Assembly (NCBI GenBank): GCA_023954745.1
Contig: JAGSHC010000004.1
Location: 1 to 64,000 of the forward strand
Source: Deltaproteobacteria bacterium
Lineage (GTDB): Bacteria > Myxococcota_A > UBA796 > UBA9615
Direction of reading: 5' to 3'
Length of the DNA: 64,000 bases
Shown: one piece after another, positions 49,845-59,142 of the stretch
How positions within the stretch are numbered: position 1 is the first letter of the stretch
How the letters are laid out: each line of letters opens with the position of its first letter
Notes under the pieces: generated by a model
Database searches by the model: none
What the model saw: the letters and a program-made list of their open reading frames with translations, nothing else
What the model was told of the DNA's origin: nothing
Translations under genes and position numbers: made by a program

Positions 49845-50582
49845 CTACTTGACGGGGACTGCCTTGACCTTGGGCTTGCCGTTCTCCGTCACGACCTTGA
49901 ATCGCACATCGCGCACGCCGTACTTCGCCTTGATGTTGGCTGCGTGCTTCCCGAGGGTGGCTTCGAGCGCCGCCCGGTTCACGTTGCCCTTCTGACCGGT
50001 GCCCTTCCGCGCCCGGATGTAGGCGTCGAAGAGGCCATCGGAGCCGAGAGCGTGTGCACTCCGGGCCCCGGGCTTCCCAGCGGTGCGGGGGGCGGCGACC
50101 TTGCGGCCGGGGGCGCGGACGGTCTTGTCCACCTCCTCCTCGCCGCGGGCACGGCGCACTGTGGCGGCGGCGGCCTCGGGATCCTCCCCGCGCATCAAGG
50201 CCCGGATTTCGGCCCTCACCTCCTCGGCGGACTTGGTCGGTGCCTTGTTCTTCTGCTTTGCAGCTTCGCGCTTGTCGGCGAGCCAGCGCTGCTTGGGGTA
50301 GGTGCCGTCCTCGATCTGCTTCGTGGTCTTGAGCCAGCGAAGAGACAAGGTGTTGAAGCGCGTCCGCAGCACCCGGAGCTTGAACTGCACCCGGGTGTTG
50401 GTGATGTGCAGCTCCTGGAACTCGTGGATCGTCCGCTTGATCTCGCGGAACTTCTCCTGCGGCGGCCGCCGCAAGACACCCATGAAGTACATCTCGTACT
50501 CGTTCTTGGTCATCTGGATGAGGGTCTCGAGCTTCTCGAGCGCCTGCAGCACGGACCTTGTCTCGCGGTCTGGTCTAGCCAT
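49845..50582 (-). CDS. MXAN_5187 C-terminal-like protein
   Basis: 245 residues, cytoplasmic, basic. The N-terminal ~115 residues are helical (TKNEYEMYFMGVLRRPP, KREIKRTIHEFQEL-like), and the last ~65 (GLFDAYIRARKGTGQ...VNRAALEATLGKHAANIKAKYGVRDVRFKVVTENGKPKVKAVPVK) resemble the C-terminal domain of Myxococcus MXAN_5187 and its relatives. The role is unknown. It is the last gene of an operon with the TPR-like and CpaB-like genes (gaps 12 and 33 bases). Confidence 0.65.
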   Translation of the reverse strand: MARPDRETRSVLQALEKLETLIQMTKNEYEMYFMGVLRRPPQEKFREIKRTIHEFQELHITNTRVQFKLRVLRTRFNTLSLRWLKTTKQIEDGTYPKQRWLADKREAAKQKNKAPTKSAEEVRAEIRALMRGEDPEAAAATVRRARGEEEVDKTVRAPGRKVAAPRTAGKPGARSAHALGSDGLFDAYIRARKGTGQKGNVNRAALEATLGKHAANIKAKYGVRDVRFKVVTENGKPKVKAVPVK

Positions 50583-50594
50583 GGTCGAACCAGA

Positions 50595-51533
50595 CTACTC
50601 CGGGTCGGGGGGCTGATCCAGGCGCGCGGCCAGCGATGCCGAGACGGGCTCCTCCCCAGACCGCCGGGCCTCGAGACCCGGCAACGCACCGTCCACCACC
50701 GGACCGCGGGCATTCAGCATCTCCGCGAGCACTGCGTCCGCGGCGTCGTCGTCCTCCATGGCGAGCTGAGCGAGAGCCTCGGCCACCAGGCGGTGCGGCC
50801 AGTGCACGCTTCCCCGCTCGACGGGGCCGAGCATGTGCAGCGCCGCCTCGAGGGCGAACCTCCGGTCCTGCTCTCCCACGCTGCGCAGGCCGACACGAAT
50901 CTGCACCACCGCGATGCCCACCCGCGCCGCCTCCTGCTCCTCCTCGCTCCCCAGGGCCAGGACCTGCTGCCAGGCGATGCGGGCACCGCGTTCGTCCCCC
51001 AGGGCGAGTCGAATGGGCCCCTCCCAGAGGTAGGGCGCCACCTCGCGGGGGGCACTCGAGGAGGCGGACTCCAGACGCTCGGCCAGGGCCTCGAAGGACC
51101 CGCGGGCCTCGGTACTGATGCCCGGGCCCTCCACGGGGTCCCCTTCGCGGGGAGGACCGAAGGCGGGGGCAGCCAGCAAAGGCAGCGACAGCCCGCGCAA
51201 GACCTTGTCCGCCACCTTCCCGACGGAGTCAGCCTCCACCCGCGCTCCGCGCGCCGGGGCCACGACGACGGCGCGGTAGGCGAAGCCCCCGAGAGTCAGC
51301 AGGAGCAGGAGCACGAAGAACCGGGACAGCCGCGGTCGGCGTCGGTCCCCCTTGCGGCGGGGCTTCGCGCTCGGGTCCCGACGGCCGGGCTCCGAGCGGA
51401 ACCGACGACGCTCCGTCCGTCGACGGTCGTCCGCCCGCTTCTCCGAGGCCTCCAATGGAAGCTCCTCGCCCACATCCTCGATGGGATCGAGGGCATCGGT
51501 GTCTGCGGGGTCTTGCTCGTCCTCGCTGCTCAC
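50595..51533 (-). CDS. Membrane-anchored helical (TPR-like) protein
   Basis: 312 residues. A highly charged ~70-residue cytoplasmic N-terminus (acidic then Arg-rich) precedes one membrane helix (RFFVLLLLLTLGGFAY) and a helical external part with TPR-like pairs (LWEGPIRLALGDERGARIAWQQVLAL). No catalytic motif. Co-transcribed with the CpaB-like gene upstream and the MXAN_5187-like gene downstream; possibly a scaffold for the same envelope structure. Confidence 0.6.
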   Translation of the reverse strand: MSSEDEQDPADTDALDPIEDVGEELPLEASEKRADDRRRTERRRFRSEPGRRDPSAKPRRKGDRRRPRLSRFFVLLLLLTLGGFAYRAVVVAPARGARVEADSVGKVADKVLRGLSLPLLAAPAFGPPREGDPVEGPGISTEARGSFEALAERLESASSSAPREVAPYLWEGPIRLALGDERGARIAWQQVLALGSEEEQEAARVGIAVVQIRVGLRSVGEQDRRFALEAALHMLGPVERGSVHWPHRLVAEALAQLAMEDDDAADAVLAEMLNARGPVVDGALPGLEARRSGEEPVSASLAARLDQPPDPE

Positions 51534-51566
51534 CGTCGCATCGTGACACGGAGCCGGGGGCGACGG

Positions 51567-52376
51567 TCAGCCGCAGATGGTCTCAGTCCCCCGGTTTGCC
51601 TTGAGGATGGTCACGCAATCCTTGGGGCGCTTCTGCCGGTCCTCCTGGAGGTCCTTTACGGCGCTCTCGTCGAACCAGGTCGTGCGGGTCAGGCCCTGAG
51701 CCACCGAGACGTCCTTGTCCCGATGAAGCGTCAGGGTCACCTCCCCCTGCTTCTCCGCGAAGATGAGCATCTCGGCCTCCTTGGCGTTCACCACCACGGT
51801 CACGGTGCCCGCCCGCGAGCCCCGTGGGGGACTGCCCGCCCGTTGGGCGCCATCGGCCATCGTGCCTCCCACGGCGGCCACGGCGACGTTCTGAAGCAGC
51901 GTGCGCGTCTCCACGACGTGGTCCGGTGTGGACCACGTCACCACGATGTCGACCCGGTCCCCCGGCTTGAGCAAGCCCCCAAAGGTCGACACGTTGTCCA
52001 CGCGCAGCGCCAGTCCGCGCAGCGACGCAGGAATGCGTTGGCTGAGCTTGTTCAGCTCCTCGTCCGCGGCCCAGTCTGTGTGCAGGATGGCCTGACCCGC
52101 CTTCACGGTGATTCCCAGCGTCTGGCCCACGACCACGGAGGCCGACGAAGCAGGCACCGCACGAGGCGGCATGTACCGCTCCGGGTAGGGAACGAGCTGC
52201 ACGTCGCCCTCGGCGAGCACGGACCCCACGGGGAGGTCTCTCACGGCGACCACGATGCTCGTCCCCTCGCCATAGAAGCCCAGGTCACGGGCGATGCGTG
52301 CCTTCCATGCCTGCATCAGCACAATGGCCAGGAGGGCGAGGCAGCCGGAGAGGAGAAGGATCGATCGACGTTTCAT
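51567..52376 (-). CDS. cpaB: Flp pilus assembly protein CpaB-like
   Basis: 269 residues from the ATG at 52376, giving an N-terminal membrane anchor (ILLLSGCLALLAIVLMQAW); the frame upstream adds 15 residues without a leader. A SAF domain follows (SIVVAVRDLPVGSVLAEGDVQLVPYPERYMP), then the RcpC/CpaB part with LKPGDRVDIVVTW and LLQNVAVAAVGG. CpaB works at the periplasmic side of the Flp/Tad pilus. No other tad gene (pilin, secretin, ATPase) is in the window, so it is isolated; its partners may lie elsewhere or it may serve another system. Confidence 0.85.
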   Translation of the reverse strand: MKRRSILLLSGCLALLAIVLMQAWKARIARDLGFYGEGTSIVVAVRDLPVGSVLAEGDVQLVPYPERYMPPRAVPASSASVVVGQTLGITVKAGQAILHTDWAADEELNKLSQRIPASLRGLALRVDNVSTFGGLLKPGDRVDIVVTWSTPDHVVETRTLLQNVAVAAVGGTMADGAQRAGSPPRGSRAGTVTVVVNAKEAEMLIFAEKQGEVTLTLHRDKDVSVAQGLTRTTWFDESAVKDLQEDRQKRPKDCVTILKANRGTETICG

Positions 52377-52513
52377 GGCGTTCCCTTCGCGCGCCGCAAC
52401 ATGGGCGCAACATCTAGTCACGACGGTACCGACGGGTTCTCAACATCTCCGTCACAAGTTGGGAACAGCCGCAGAGACCCCCTCGGGGGCGACCCTGGGA
52501 TATCCTCCGCGCC

Positions 52514-55486
52514 GTGAACGCACCCTTTTCGCCCACCGACGCCGCCGCCGAAGACTCCTTGCTCGAAGCGCTGCGCGCCGCCGTGGGCCAGGGCTTCGTG
52601 GTCACCTCCGAAGCCGACACCTTCGCCTACCGCCGCGACCTCTGGCCGCGCCTGACCGTGACCGCCCGGGATGGACTGCCGGAGGTCTCGCCCCTTGCGG
52701 TGGTGCGCCCCGCGGACGAGGCCGAGGTGGAGGCGGTGGTGGCCGCCCTCGCCGAGCACGACTGCCCCATCGTCGCCTATGGCGCCGGCTCGGGAGTGTG
52801 CGGTGGAGCCGCGCCCCTGTTCGGCGGCGTCGTGGTGGACCTCAAGCGCCTCGATGACCTCTCCCCCGTGGACGAGCACACGATGCAGGTCGACGTGGGC
52901 CCCGGGCTCATCCTCCAGACCATGGAGGAGCGCCTCAACGACGCCGGCTGGACCCTGGGGCACTTCCCCTCGTCCATCTACTGCTGCTCCATTGGGGGTT
53001 GCGTGGCAGCCCGAGGCGCCGGCCAGCTGTCGTCCCGGTACGGGAAGATCGAGGACATGGTCACCGGCCTGCGGGTCGTGACCCCGGGGCTCGGCACGGT
53101 GGGCACGGGCTCCCTCGACCCCTCGGGACCTCGCGCCGACTACTCGCCCCTCTTCGTCGGAAGCGAGGGCACCCTCGGCCTCATCACCAGCATGCGCCTG
53201 CGGGTGCACCCGCTCCCCAAGGCGATGGTGCTCCGGGGGGTGCAGTTTCCCAGCGTCGAAGCGGGCATCGCGGCGTTCCGGGAGATCCTCCAGATGGGCC
53301 TGCGCCCGTCCGTGATGCGGCTCTACGACCCGCTCGACACCTGGATGGCGATGCAGAAGGGCAACGACCCCGGCCAGGGCCCTGCCCCTCGGCCGGGCGG
53401 CGGAACGCCCCTCGATGTGCAGTCCGAGTCCCCGCGCGAGAACGCAGCGGAGCCCACGGAGGCGCCCCCCGAGGACGCAGGCACCGCACGGCTCTTCGGC
53501 ATGGTGCTCTCCCCGGGCTCCATCGCGGACGAGGCCCTGTCGCGGCTCGAACGCCTGCCGGGTCTCGGACGCTTCGCCCGCGACCGCCGAACCAGCGGAG
53601 AGCGCCGAGGTGGCACCGGACGCGGCGGAGGACGCCGGGCCACCGACGGGCCCCAGGGAGTGCGCGGAATGCTCGTGCGGACGCTGGCGGCACGGCTCAT
53701 GGGTGACGAGGCCGCGCTCTCCTTGAAGCCCGAGAACCTCCCCATGGACCGGCTGCTCGCGTATGCGGCGCCCCTGAACCGCGCCATCGACCTGCTCCCA
53801 GGGCGCTCTCTGGCCATCCTCGGCTTCGAAGGAGACGACGAGGTCGCGCGGGGCCAGCTCGAGGCTGCGATCCTCGCCGCGGGGCGCCTGGGGGGCAAGG
53901 ACCTCGGCCCCGGTCCCGGCGAGCGCTGGTTCCGCACCCGCTACCACGTGTCCTTCAAGCTGCCGAAGCTGCTCCAGAGCGGCGCCTGGGCCGACACCAT
54001 GGAGACGGCGGCTGGCTGGACGAAGGTCATGGAGCTCTATCAGGCGGTGCGTCGGGCAGCGGCGCCTCACGCCCTCGTGATGGCCCACTTCAGCCACGCC
54101 TACCACGAGGGGTGCAGCATCTACTTCACCCTGGCGGGCCACGCGAGCACCCCCGAGGAGCGCCTCGCGCAATACGACCAGGTGTGGCGGGCCGTCCTCA
54201 CCGCCGCCGAGGGCACGGGCGCGACCATCACCCACCACCACGGGGTGGGCTTCCTCAAGCGGCAGCTGATGGACCGGGAGCACGGCGACGGGCGGGCCCT
54301 CTTCGACGCGAGCAAGCGGGCCCTGGACCCTCGAGGCGTGTTGAATCCAGGGAAGCTCTTCCCGCCCGAGAAGCCCGCGCCGGGACCCATCGAAGAGGCG
54401 CCTCCAGCGAAGCACCTCGTCGTGCACGCCCACGAAGACGGCGTCATCGAGGCAGGCACTGACTGGCTCGGCGTGGACCTCGCGTCGGAGCTCCACTTGC
54501 GCGGGCACTTCCTGCCTCCCCTGGGGCGCGCGTTCCTCGAGAACACCGTGGAGGACTGGGTTCGCTCGGGAGCCCACGCCGCATACGTCGCGGTGCACGG
54601 TGCCTGGGAGCATCCCCTTCAGGGGGTGAGCGGGCGGCTGCCGGATGGTCGACGGTGGCGAAGCGGGCGCCTCCCACGCTCCGCGGCAGGCCCTTCTTGG
54701 CTCCCCTTCGGTCAGGTCGGCGACGAACTCATCGCCGACACGCTGACGTTCCGCACCCTGACCCCGCCGCCCATGCGGCACGTCGGCTTCCTCTTCGAGC
54801 ACATGGACGACGCCATCGCCGCCACTCGCGACGCCCTGCGAGGAGCCGTGCGCCCGTTGGGCGGGACCATCTACCGGGGCAAGGAACCCCGCGGGTTTCG
54901 CCAGTGCTTCAGCCGAGCCCCTCGTCCGCGCGAAGGCGGCGTGGTGTACCTCGCCTTCGGCTGGCCCGACGGCTTCCCTCAGGGGATCGATGCGGTGATC
55001 GCGTCTCTGACGGGAGCGGGTGGCCAGCCGCTGCCCGACGAAGACGGCCTCGCCTGGTGGGAAGACCATTGGGGCCAACCCCAACGGGAAGGCGCCAGCA
55101 CTCTGCCCAACAACGGCCCCGCCGCGGACGAAGCTCTCATCGGCCGCTGCTCCGCCATCGTGCCCTGGGGCCGTGCCCAGACCCTCCTCCGCGCGGTGGA
55201 GACGCTCACCGGCGGACCGACGGACGCTGTTGGAGTCGTCGAGGCGCCCCTGGAGACTGGCTGCACGGTGCGCTGGCGGTTCTTCAGCAGCCGCCCCCAG
55301 CAACCCACGAGCCACCTCGTGCTGCACCAGCTCCGCCAGACCATCGCGAGCTTCGGAGCGCGTATCGAGGAGCTCGACTTCCCCAACGTGGAGGACGCTC
55401 CTCCCGGGGCCTTCGACTCCACCCCCGAGGCCCCCTCGGACTTCGAGCGGCTCTCCGAGTCGCTGCTCCGTGAGGTGACCGCATGA
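52514..55486 (+). CDS. GlcD-GlcE-like fused FAD oxidase
   Basis: 990 residues from a GTG. The first ~620 are an FAD-linked 2-hydroxyacid oxidase of the GlcD/AGPS type: VAYGAGSGVCGGA (FAD loop), a PSSIYCCSIGGCVAARGAGQ segment, and FVGSEGTLGLITSMRLRV, with a low-complexity Arg/Gly insert near 290-395. The last ~360 residues repeat the plan in a worn form (LPFGQVGDELIADTLTFRTLTPPP), as GlcE is a worn copy of GlcD. The next gene, overlapping by 4 bases, is GlcF-like. Together this looks like glycolate (or another 2-hydroxyacid) dehydrogenase with D and E fused; the substrate is not shown. Confidence 0.75.
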   Translation: MNAPFSPTDAAAEDSLLEALRAAVGQGFVVTSEADTFAYRRDLWPRLTVTARDGLPEVSPLAVVRPADEAEVEAVVAALAEHDCPIVAYGAGSGVCGGAAPLFGGVVVDLKRLDDLSPVDEHTMQVDVGPGLILQTMEERLNDAGWTLGHFPSSIYCCSIGGCVAARGAGQLSSRYGKIEDMVTGLRVVTPGLGTVGTGSLDPSGPRADYSPLFVGSEGTLGLITSMRLRVHPLPKAMVLRGVQFPSVEAGIAAFREILQMGLRPSVMRLYDPLDTWMAMQKGNDPGQGPAPRPGGGTPLDVQSESPRENAAEPTEAPPEDAGTARLFGMVLSPGSIADEALSRLERLPGLGRFARDRRTSGERRGGTGRGGGRRATDGPQGVRGMLVRTLAARLMGDEAALSLKPENLPMDRLLAYAAPLNRAIDLLPGRSLAILGFEGDDEVARGQLEAAILAAGRLGGKDLGPGPGERWFRTRYHVSFKLPKLLQSGAWADTMETAAGWTKVMELYQAVRRAAAPHALVMAHFSHAYHEGCSIYFTLAGHASTPEERLAQYDQVWRAVLTAAEGTGATITHHHGVGFLKRQLMDREHGDGRALFDASKRALDPRGVLNPGKLFPPEKPAPGPIEEAPPAKHLVVHAHEDGVIEAGTDWLGVDLASELHLRGHFLPPLGRAFLENTVEDWVRSGAHAAYVAVHGAWEHPLQGVSGRLPDGRRWRSGRLPRSAAGPSWLPFGQVGDELIADTLTFRTLTPPPMRHVGFLFEHMDDAIAATRDALRGAVRPLGGTIYRGKEPRGFRQCFSRAPRPREGGVVYLAFGWPDGFPQGIDAVIASLTGAGGQPLPDEDGLAWWEDHWGQPQREGASTLPNNGPAADEALIGRCSAIVPWGRAQTLLRAVETLTGGPTDAVGVVEAPLETGCTVRWRFFSSRPQQPTSHLVLHQLRQTIASFGARIEELDFPNVEDAPPGAFDSTPEAPSDFERLSESLLREVTA

Positions 55487-56667
55487 CCGACCCGTCCCTG
55501 TGCGCCCTCTGCCCCCGCCTGTGTCGCTACGCGTGTCCCGTCGCGCAGGGGACGGCCGACGAGGGTGCGACGCCCACCTCCATGGCGCAGGCCTGGCGCG
55601 CCGCGAAGGCGGGAGACCTGCCCTGGAAGGCCGCGGCCGACGTGCTGTCGCGGTGCACCGGCTGCATGGCCTGCAAGGCACCCTGCGAGCTCGAGCAAGA
55701 CGTGCCGTCGTACCTGTACGAGGCCCGCGCCGAGGCGTGGACCAACGGGGCGGTGCCCGACGGCGCCGCCCTGATGCATCGCCGCTACCTCGACAGCGGC
55801 AATCCATTCGGCGCCGACCTCACGTCCTCGCTGCGGGAGCACGGCGACGACGACGACTTCGAGCGCAAGGGCCGGGTGCTCTTCTGGCCGGGGTGCCGCT
55901 CGCTGCATGAGCAGCCGGACCTGGTCGCTGGGCTGATGCCCATCTTCAGGGCGTTGGGGGCCGACCACGTCAGCTTGCCCGCGCGGAAGGAGACCCCCTG
56001 CTGCGGTGCGCCGCTGCGAGCAATCGGAGACGATGCGGGCTTCCAGGTCGCCATCGCGGCCAACCAGCAGTACTTCAACCGGCAACGCACCTGGATCACC
56101 CCGTCGGGGGAGTGCCTCAATGCAGTGCGCGAGGGGTATCCGTCCACCGGGAACGCAATCACTGCCGAGGTCCTCCACCTGTCCGAGTTCCTGCTGTTCT
56201 TCGCCGAGCAGCTGGCGGACCTGGGACACGCGGCCTACGTGCATCGCGCGGAGAACGGGCTGCCTGCGCCACAGGTTGTCGTCTTCGACAGCTGCGGAGT
56301 CGGGCGCCGAGCCGGGCGGGGGGACGCCATCTACGGCGTGCTCGAGGCAGCGCTGGGCTCTGCCCCGCCGTCCTTCGCGCCCTCCCCCGGACGCACGGTC
56401 TGCTGCGGCGCTGGCGACTTCCACGACCTCCGTCGGCCGGACGCCGCAGCGCAGACAGCGGACTGGGCCGCCGCGCAAGGCGTTGCACCCCCCGGCTCCT
56501 GGCTCGTCACCACGGACGCTGGCTGCATGGGCTCCCTGCGCGGACGCCTCCCGGGAGTCGAGGTGTACGACCTGGTCGGCTTCCTCGTGGCCTGGCTCGG
56601 ACCCGTAGTGACCACTGGCGCCAAGGCCAGCACCCCTGCGCCGTCGGGCCTCAAGGCCAACGGTTGA
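55483..56667 (+). CDS. GlcF-like Fe-S oxidoreductase subunit
   Basis: 394 residues, ATGA-coupled to the FAD oxidase. Two [4Fe-4S] motifs open it (CALCPRLCRYACP and CTGCMACKAPCE), then two CCG domains (PCCGAPL and VCCGAGDFHD; also CG in DSCGVG), as in GlcF, GlpC and the heterodisulfide reductase CCG family. It would carry electrons from the FAD subunit towards quinone. No membrane helix of its own. The length fits GlcF. Confidence 0.85.
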   Translation: MTDPSLCALCPRLCRYACPVAQGTADEGATPTSMAQAWRAAKAGDLPWKAAADVLSRCTGCMACKAPCELEQDVPSYLYEARAEAWTNGAVPDGAALMHRRYLDSGNPFGADLTSSLREHGDDDDFERKGRVLFWPGCRSLHEQPDLVAGLMPIFRALGADHVSLPARKETPCCGAPLRAIGDDAGFQVAIAANQQYFNRQRTWITPSGECLNAVREGYPSTGNAITAEVLHLSEFLLFFAEQLADLGHAAYVHRAENGLPAPQVVVFDSCGVGRRAGRGDAIYGVLEAALGSAPPSFAPSPGRTVCCGAGDFHDLRRPDAAAQTADWAAAQGVAPPGSWLVTTDAGCMGSLRGRLPGVEVYDLVGFLVAWLGPVVTTGAKASTPAPSGLKANG

Positions 56668-56674
56668 CGCGCCC

Positions 56675-57103
56675 TTGAGCAAGCAACCCAGTCCTGCCTT
56701 CGGCATCGTCGTCGGCCTCGCGGCCGCCTTCGCGGTGTGGGCCGTGTTGTGGCTGAGCACCGCCCGCACGGACTCGCAGCTCGAGCGCGCCTGCAAGGCG
56801 CTCATCGAAGGCGCAGACCTCGAGGAGATCGTCGTGGAGCTGGGTCGAGAGGGGTATCGCCCCGGCTGCTCCCTCGAGTCCTCCCCGGAGGGAGCTCCGC
56901 GCGATCCGGGGGGTGGCCTGCCGTGCACGACCGTGACCGTCGGCTCGCTGGTGGACTTCCCCTACCTGTGCGAAGGCGCCGACTGCTCTCTGTACTGGCG
57001 AATCAACGACGTGGCGTGCCTCGTGGAGCTCGACGCGGCGGCGCTGACGTTGGAGAGCGCAGCGTTCATGACCCTCGGAGCCCGCGCAGCTGGCGTCGAG
57101 TAG
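56675..57103 (+). CDS. Small membrane-anchored Cys-rich protein
   Basis: 142 residues from a TTG 7 bases after the Fe-S gene stop. One N-terminal membrane helix (FGIVVGLAAAFAVWAVLWL) and a periplasmic part with six Cys in pairs (ERAC, PGC, LPC, YLC, ADC, VAC), probably disulfides. No known family. Probably the last gene of the GlcDE/F-like operon; its role there is a guess. Confidence 0.6.
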   Translation: MSKQPSPAFGIVVGLAAAFAVWAVLWLSTARTDSQLERACKALIEGADLEEIVVELGREGYRPGCSLESSPEGAPRDPGGGLPCTTVTVGSLVDFPYLCEGADCSLYWRINDVACLVELDAAALTLESAAFMTLGARAAGVE

Positions 57104-57147
57104 CACGAGTCGAGCGCCCATCGAGCCGGTCTCGCGAGGCAGCTCTT

Positions 57148-57942
57148 CTAGTAGATCGCCGTGAAGCCCAGGATCCCGCCGGGAACGAACACCGGCGTCG
57201 CATCTCCGGGTGCCTGACCCGCGACGAGGGACGTCGTCGGAGCGGCCCAGGGAGTCGCAGCCGCAATGCCGCGGAAGCGGGGGGCGCGGTCGCTGAAGTA
57301 GCCCTTCTCGGCCACCTCGTTGCGGGCTCTCCACTTGCGGGCCACCTGGTCGTCCAGCCCGGTGCGGAACGCGTCGATCCCCAAGAGGAACGCACCATTG
57401 AGCACGAGCGACGTCGCCAGGCCTTGCGTCACGCTCGCGCCCTGAGCTGGCGCCACGAGGAGGACGATGCCGATCCCCAGGCTCGCGCCGTCCGCCGCGA
57501 GGCCAATGGCCCGATTGATGGCCAGGCGCGTCAGGCGGTCGGCCTCTTGCGTGCGGTAGAGCCGCCGCTCCATCTCCGAGGCTTCGCCGAGGGCAGGCCG
57601 AACCTGCTGCCACCTCCGCATCGCCGACTCGGTGCTCGTGGCCGACGAGATGAGGGTCGCCGCCCCCCAGAGCGTGAAGGTCAGGCCCGAGAAGAGGTCC
57701 TGGCGAGTGAACTGCTCGATGCCCAAGACAATGGACGTGGTTCCAAAGATGCCAGCGCCGATGTTCGCGCCCAGGTGCATCCCGAGGTGGGCATCGAGGA
57801 GCTCGAGGTCCGGGTCCTCCAGCTCGATCTCCGCATCACCCTCCTCCAGGAAGTAGCCATCTGCCCTCGCGAGGGATGGAGTCGTCAGCGACCACAGCAG
57901 GGTCGCCGAGGCGAGGAGAAGACGGAAGCGCACGGGGCACAC
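57148..57942 (-). CDS. Exported multi-helix protein, unknown
   Basis: 264 residues; signal peptide ...TPSLARA-D, then an acidic segment (EEGDAEIELEDPDLELLDAHLG) and several Gly/Ala hydrophobic stretches. GTG start at 57942, or the nearby GTG three codons in. The C-terminus (FVPGGILGFTAIY) ends in an aromatic. No family recognised. Convergent with the preceding gene, 44 bases apart. Confidence 0.55.
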   Translation of the reverse strand: MCPVRFRLLLASATLLWSLTTPSLARADGYFLEEGDAEIELEDPDLELLDAHLGMHLGANIGAGIFGTTSIVLGIEQFTRQDLFSGLTFTLWGAATLISSATSTESAMRRWQQVRPALGEASEMERRLYRTQEADRLTRLAINRAIGLAADGASLGIGIVLLVAPAQGASVTQGLATSLVLNGAFLLGIDAFRTGLDDQVARKWRARNEVAEKGYFSDRAPRFRGIAAATPWAAPTTSLVAGQAPGDATPVFVPGGILGFTAIY

Positions 57943-58060
57943 TGTAGCCTCCGTTCGGTTGATGCAAGGGCGTTGTGGGGGGGCGTTCTCCCGCGCGACG
58001 CACGGGTCGCTCTAGGTCGGGTATCGTTCCGGCCGGCCAGAAAAGGAGCACGAAACGTTC

Positions 58061-58519
58061 ATGGGCATTCTCTTCGACACGCTGACGACAGACCCCGAAA
58101 AGCGCGCACAGGTCGTGCGCGACGCCGAGAAGGTGTTGGACGCCGAGGTGTCCGACAAGCGTGGGCTCTCCGGCACGCTGGTGAAGGGCACCTTCAAGGT
58201 GGTGAAGAACCTCCAGCCCGGATTCGTGCCGCGCGCGGTGGACGACCTCCTGAACGACTTCGTGCGCTCGCTCGAGCCGATCTGGGAGACCTGGGCCGCC
58301 CTGGAAGACGACCAGTCCTGCAAGGAGTACTTCGTCAACAACTCCGATGCAGTGGCTGATGCGCTGCTCGGCATCACCGACGGCCGCGCCGAGAACACCC
58401 GCCACAAGCCCTTGAAGAAGGCCTACATGAAGCTCCGCCCGAAGGGGAAAGAACACGTGGTCGCCTCCATGCCCCGCGTGGGCGCGCTCATCGAGCGGCA
58501 CACCTCCGAACTGGTCTGA
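58061..58519 (+). CDS. DUF6918-like protein
   Basis: 152 residues, cytoplasmic, helical. The pattern LLDTLT-like start, DAEVSDKRGLSGTLVKGTFKVVKNLQPGFVPRAVDDLLNDFVRSLEPIW, and ALLGITDGRAEN...KPLKKAYMKLRPKGKEHV matches a family of small uncharacterised bacterial proteins (DUF6918). Function unknown. Its stop overlaps the upstream open part of the next gene's frame. Confidence 0.65.
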   Translation: MGILFDTLTTDPEKRAQVVRDAEKVLDAEVSDKRGLSGTLVKGTFKVVKNLQPGFVPRAVDDLLNDFVRSLEPIWETWAALEDDQSCKEYFVNNSDAVADALLGITDGRAENTRHKPLKKAYMKLRPKGKEHVVASMPRVGALIERHTSELV

Positions 58520-58626
58520 GCCGGCAGCGCCGGGACGCCGCCCTCGGGGCAGCGGTCCTCCTCGCCCTGGGGAGTCTGGCCTGGCTGGCGAGTCGTGCGG
58601 ACAACGCGATCACGGCAGGAGGCGCC

Positions 58627-59142
58627 GTGGCCGATGCGGTGCGCGCCGCGCGGGATGCCCGAGGAATCGTCACGCCCTCACCGGACTCCTCCGCCCTCCC
58701 CATCTTCGATGCCCCGTGCGAAGGCATCCGGGTCCGGGGTGCAGACGACCTGGGTGACCCCGAGTTTGCAGGCAGCACCTACGTGATCTGCCACCTGGCG
58801 GGCGGCGACATGATTGGACTGCGCGAAGACCTGCCGACGAGCCACCCCACGGCCGGGGTCTACCCGTTCCCCGGGGCGCTGCTCGCGGGAGGCCCCCTGG
58901 GACGAAGCCAAGGCGTGCTGCTGTACCTCGACGACGGCGCCCTTCGGTGGACTACGAGCCACCGGACGGCACGCGAGCTGAGCCGGGGCGCTCTCCTCCG
59001 TGGGTTGTTGGGACGGGGGCCGGAGTCTGAGAGCGCGATTCCCAGGCTGGCCTTCGGCCACGCGGCTTGGGGCCCGGGGCAGCTCGAGGCAGAGATCGCC
59101 GCCGGGGCCTGGAAGCTCGTCGCCCCTCAGTCCAGCCGATAG
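58627..59142 (+). CDS. Hypothetical protein, start uncertain
   Basis: 171 residues from the GTG at 58627 with AGGAGG 4 bases before it. The same frame stays open upstream to 58516 and there encodes a hydrophobic helix (ALGAAVLLALGSLAWLAS) that would make an N-terminal membrane anchor, but only a CTG start is available. The body is Gly/Pro-rich with LLYLDDGALRW. No family recognised. Its last 16 bases overlap the convergent OmpA-family gene. Confidence 0.55.
   Translation: MADAVRAARDARGIVTPSPDSSALPIFDAPCEGIRVRGADDLGDPEFAGSTYVICHLAGGDMIGLREDLPTSHPTAGVYPFPGALLAGGPLGRSQGVLLYLDDGALRWTTSHRTARELSRGALLRGLLGRGPESESAIPRLAFGHAAWGPGQLEAEIAAGAWKLVAPQSSR

Noticed and set aside
51567-52376. Complete Tad/Flp pilus locus
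   Set aside because: Only a CpaB-like gene is present; no pilin, secretin or CpaF ATPase nearby.
52418-55807. 1129-codon open frame antisense to the FAD oxidase
   Set aside because: No recognisable domain, while the plus strand shows FAD motifs and a coupled Fe-S gene.
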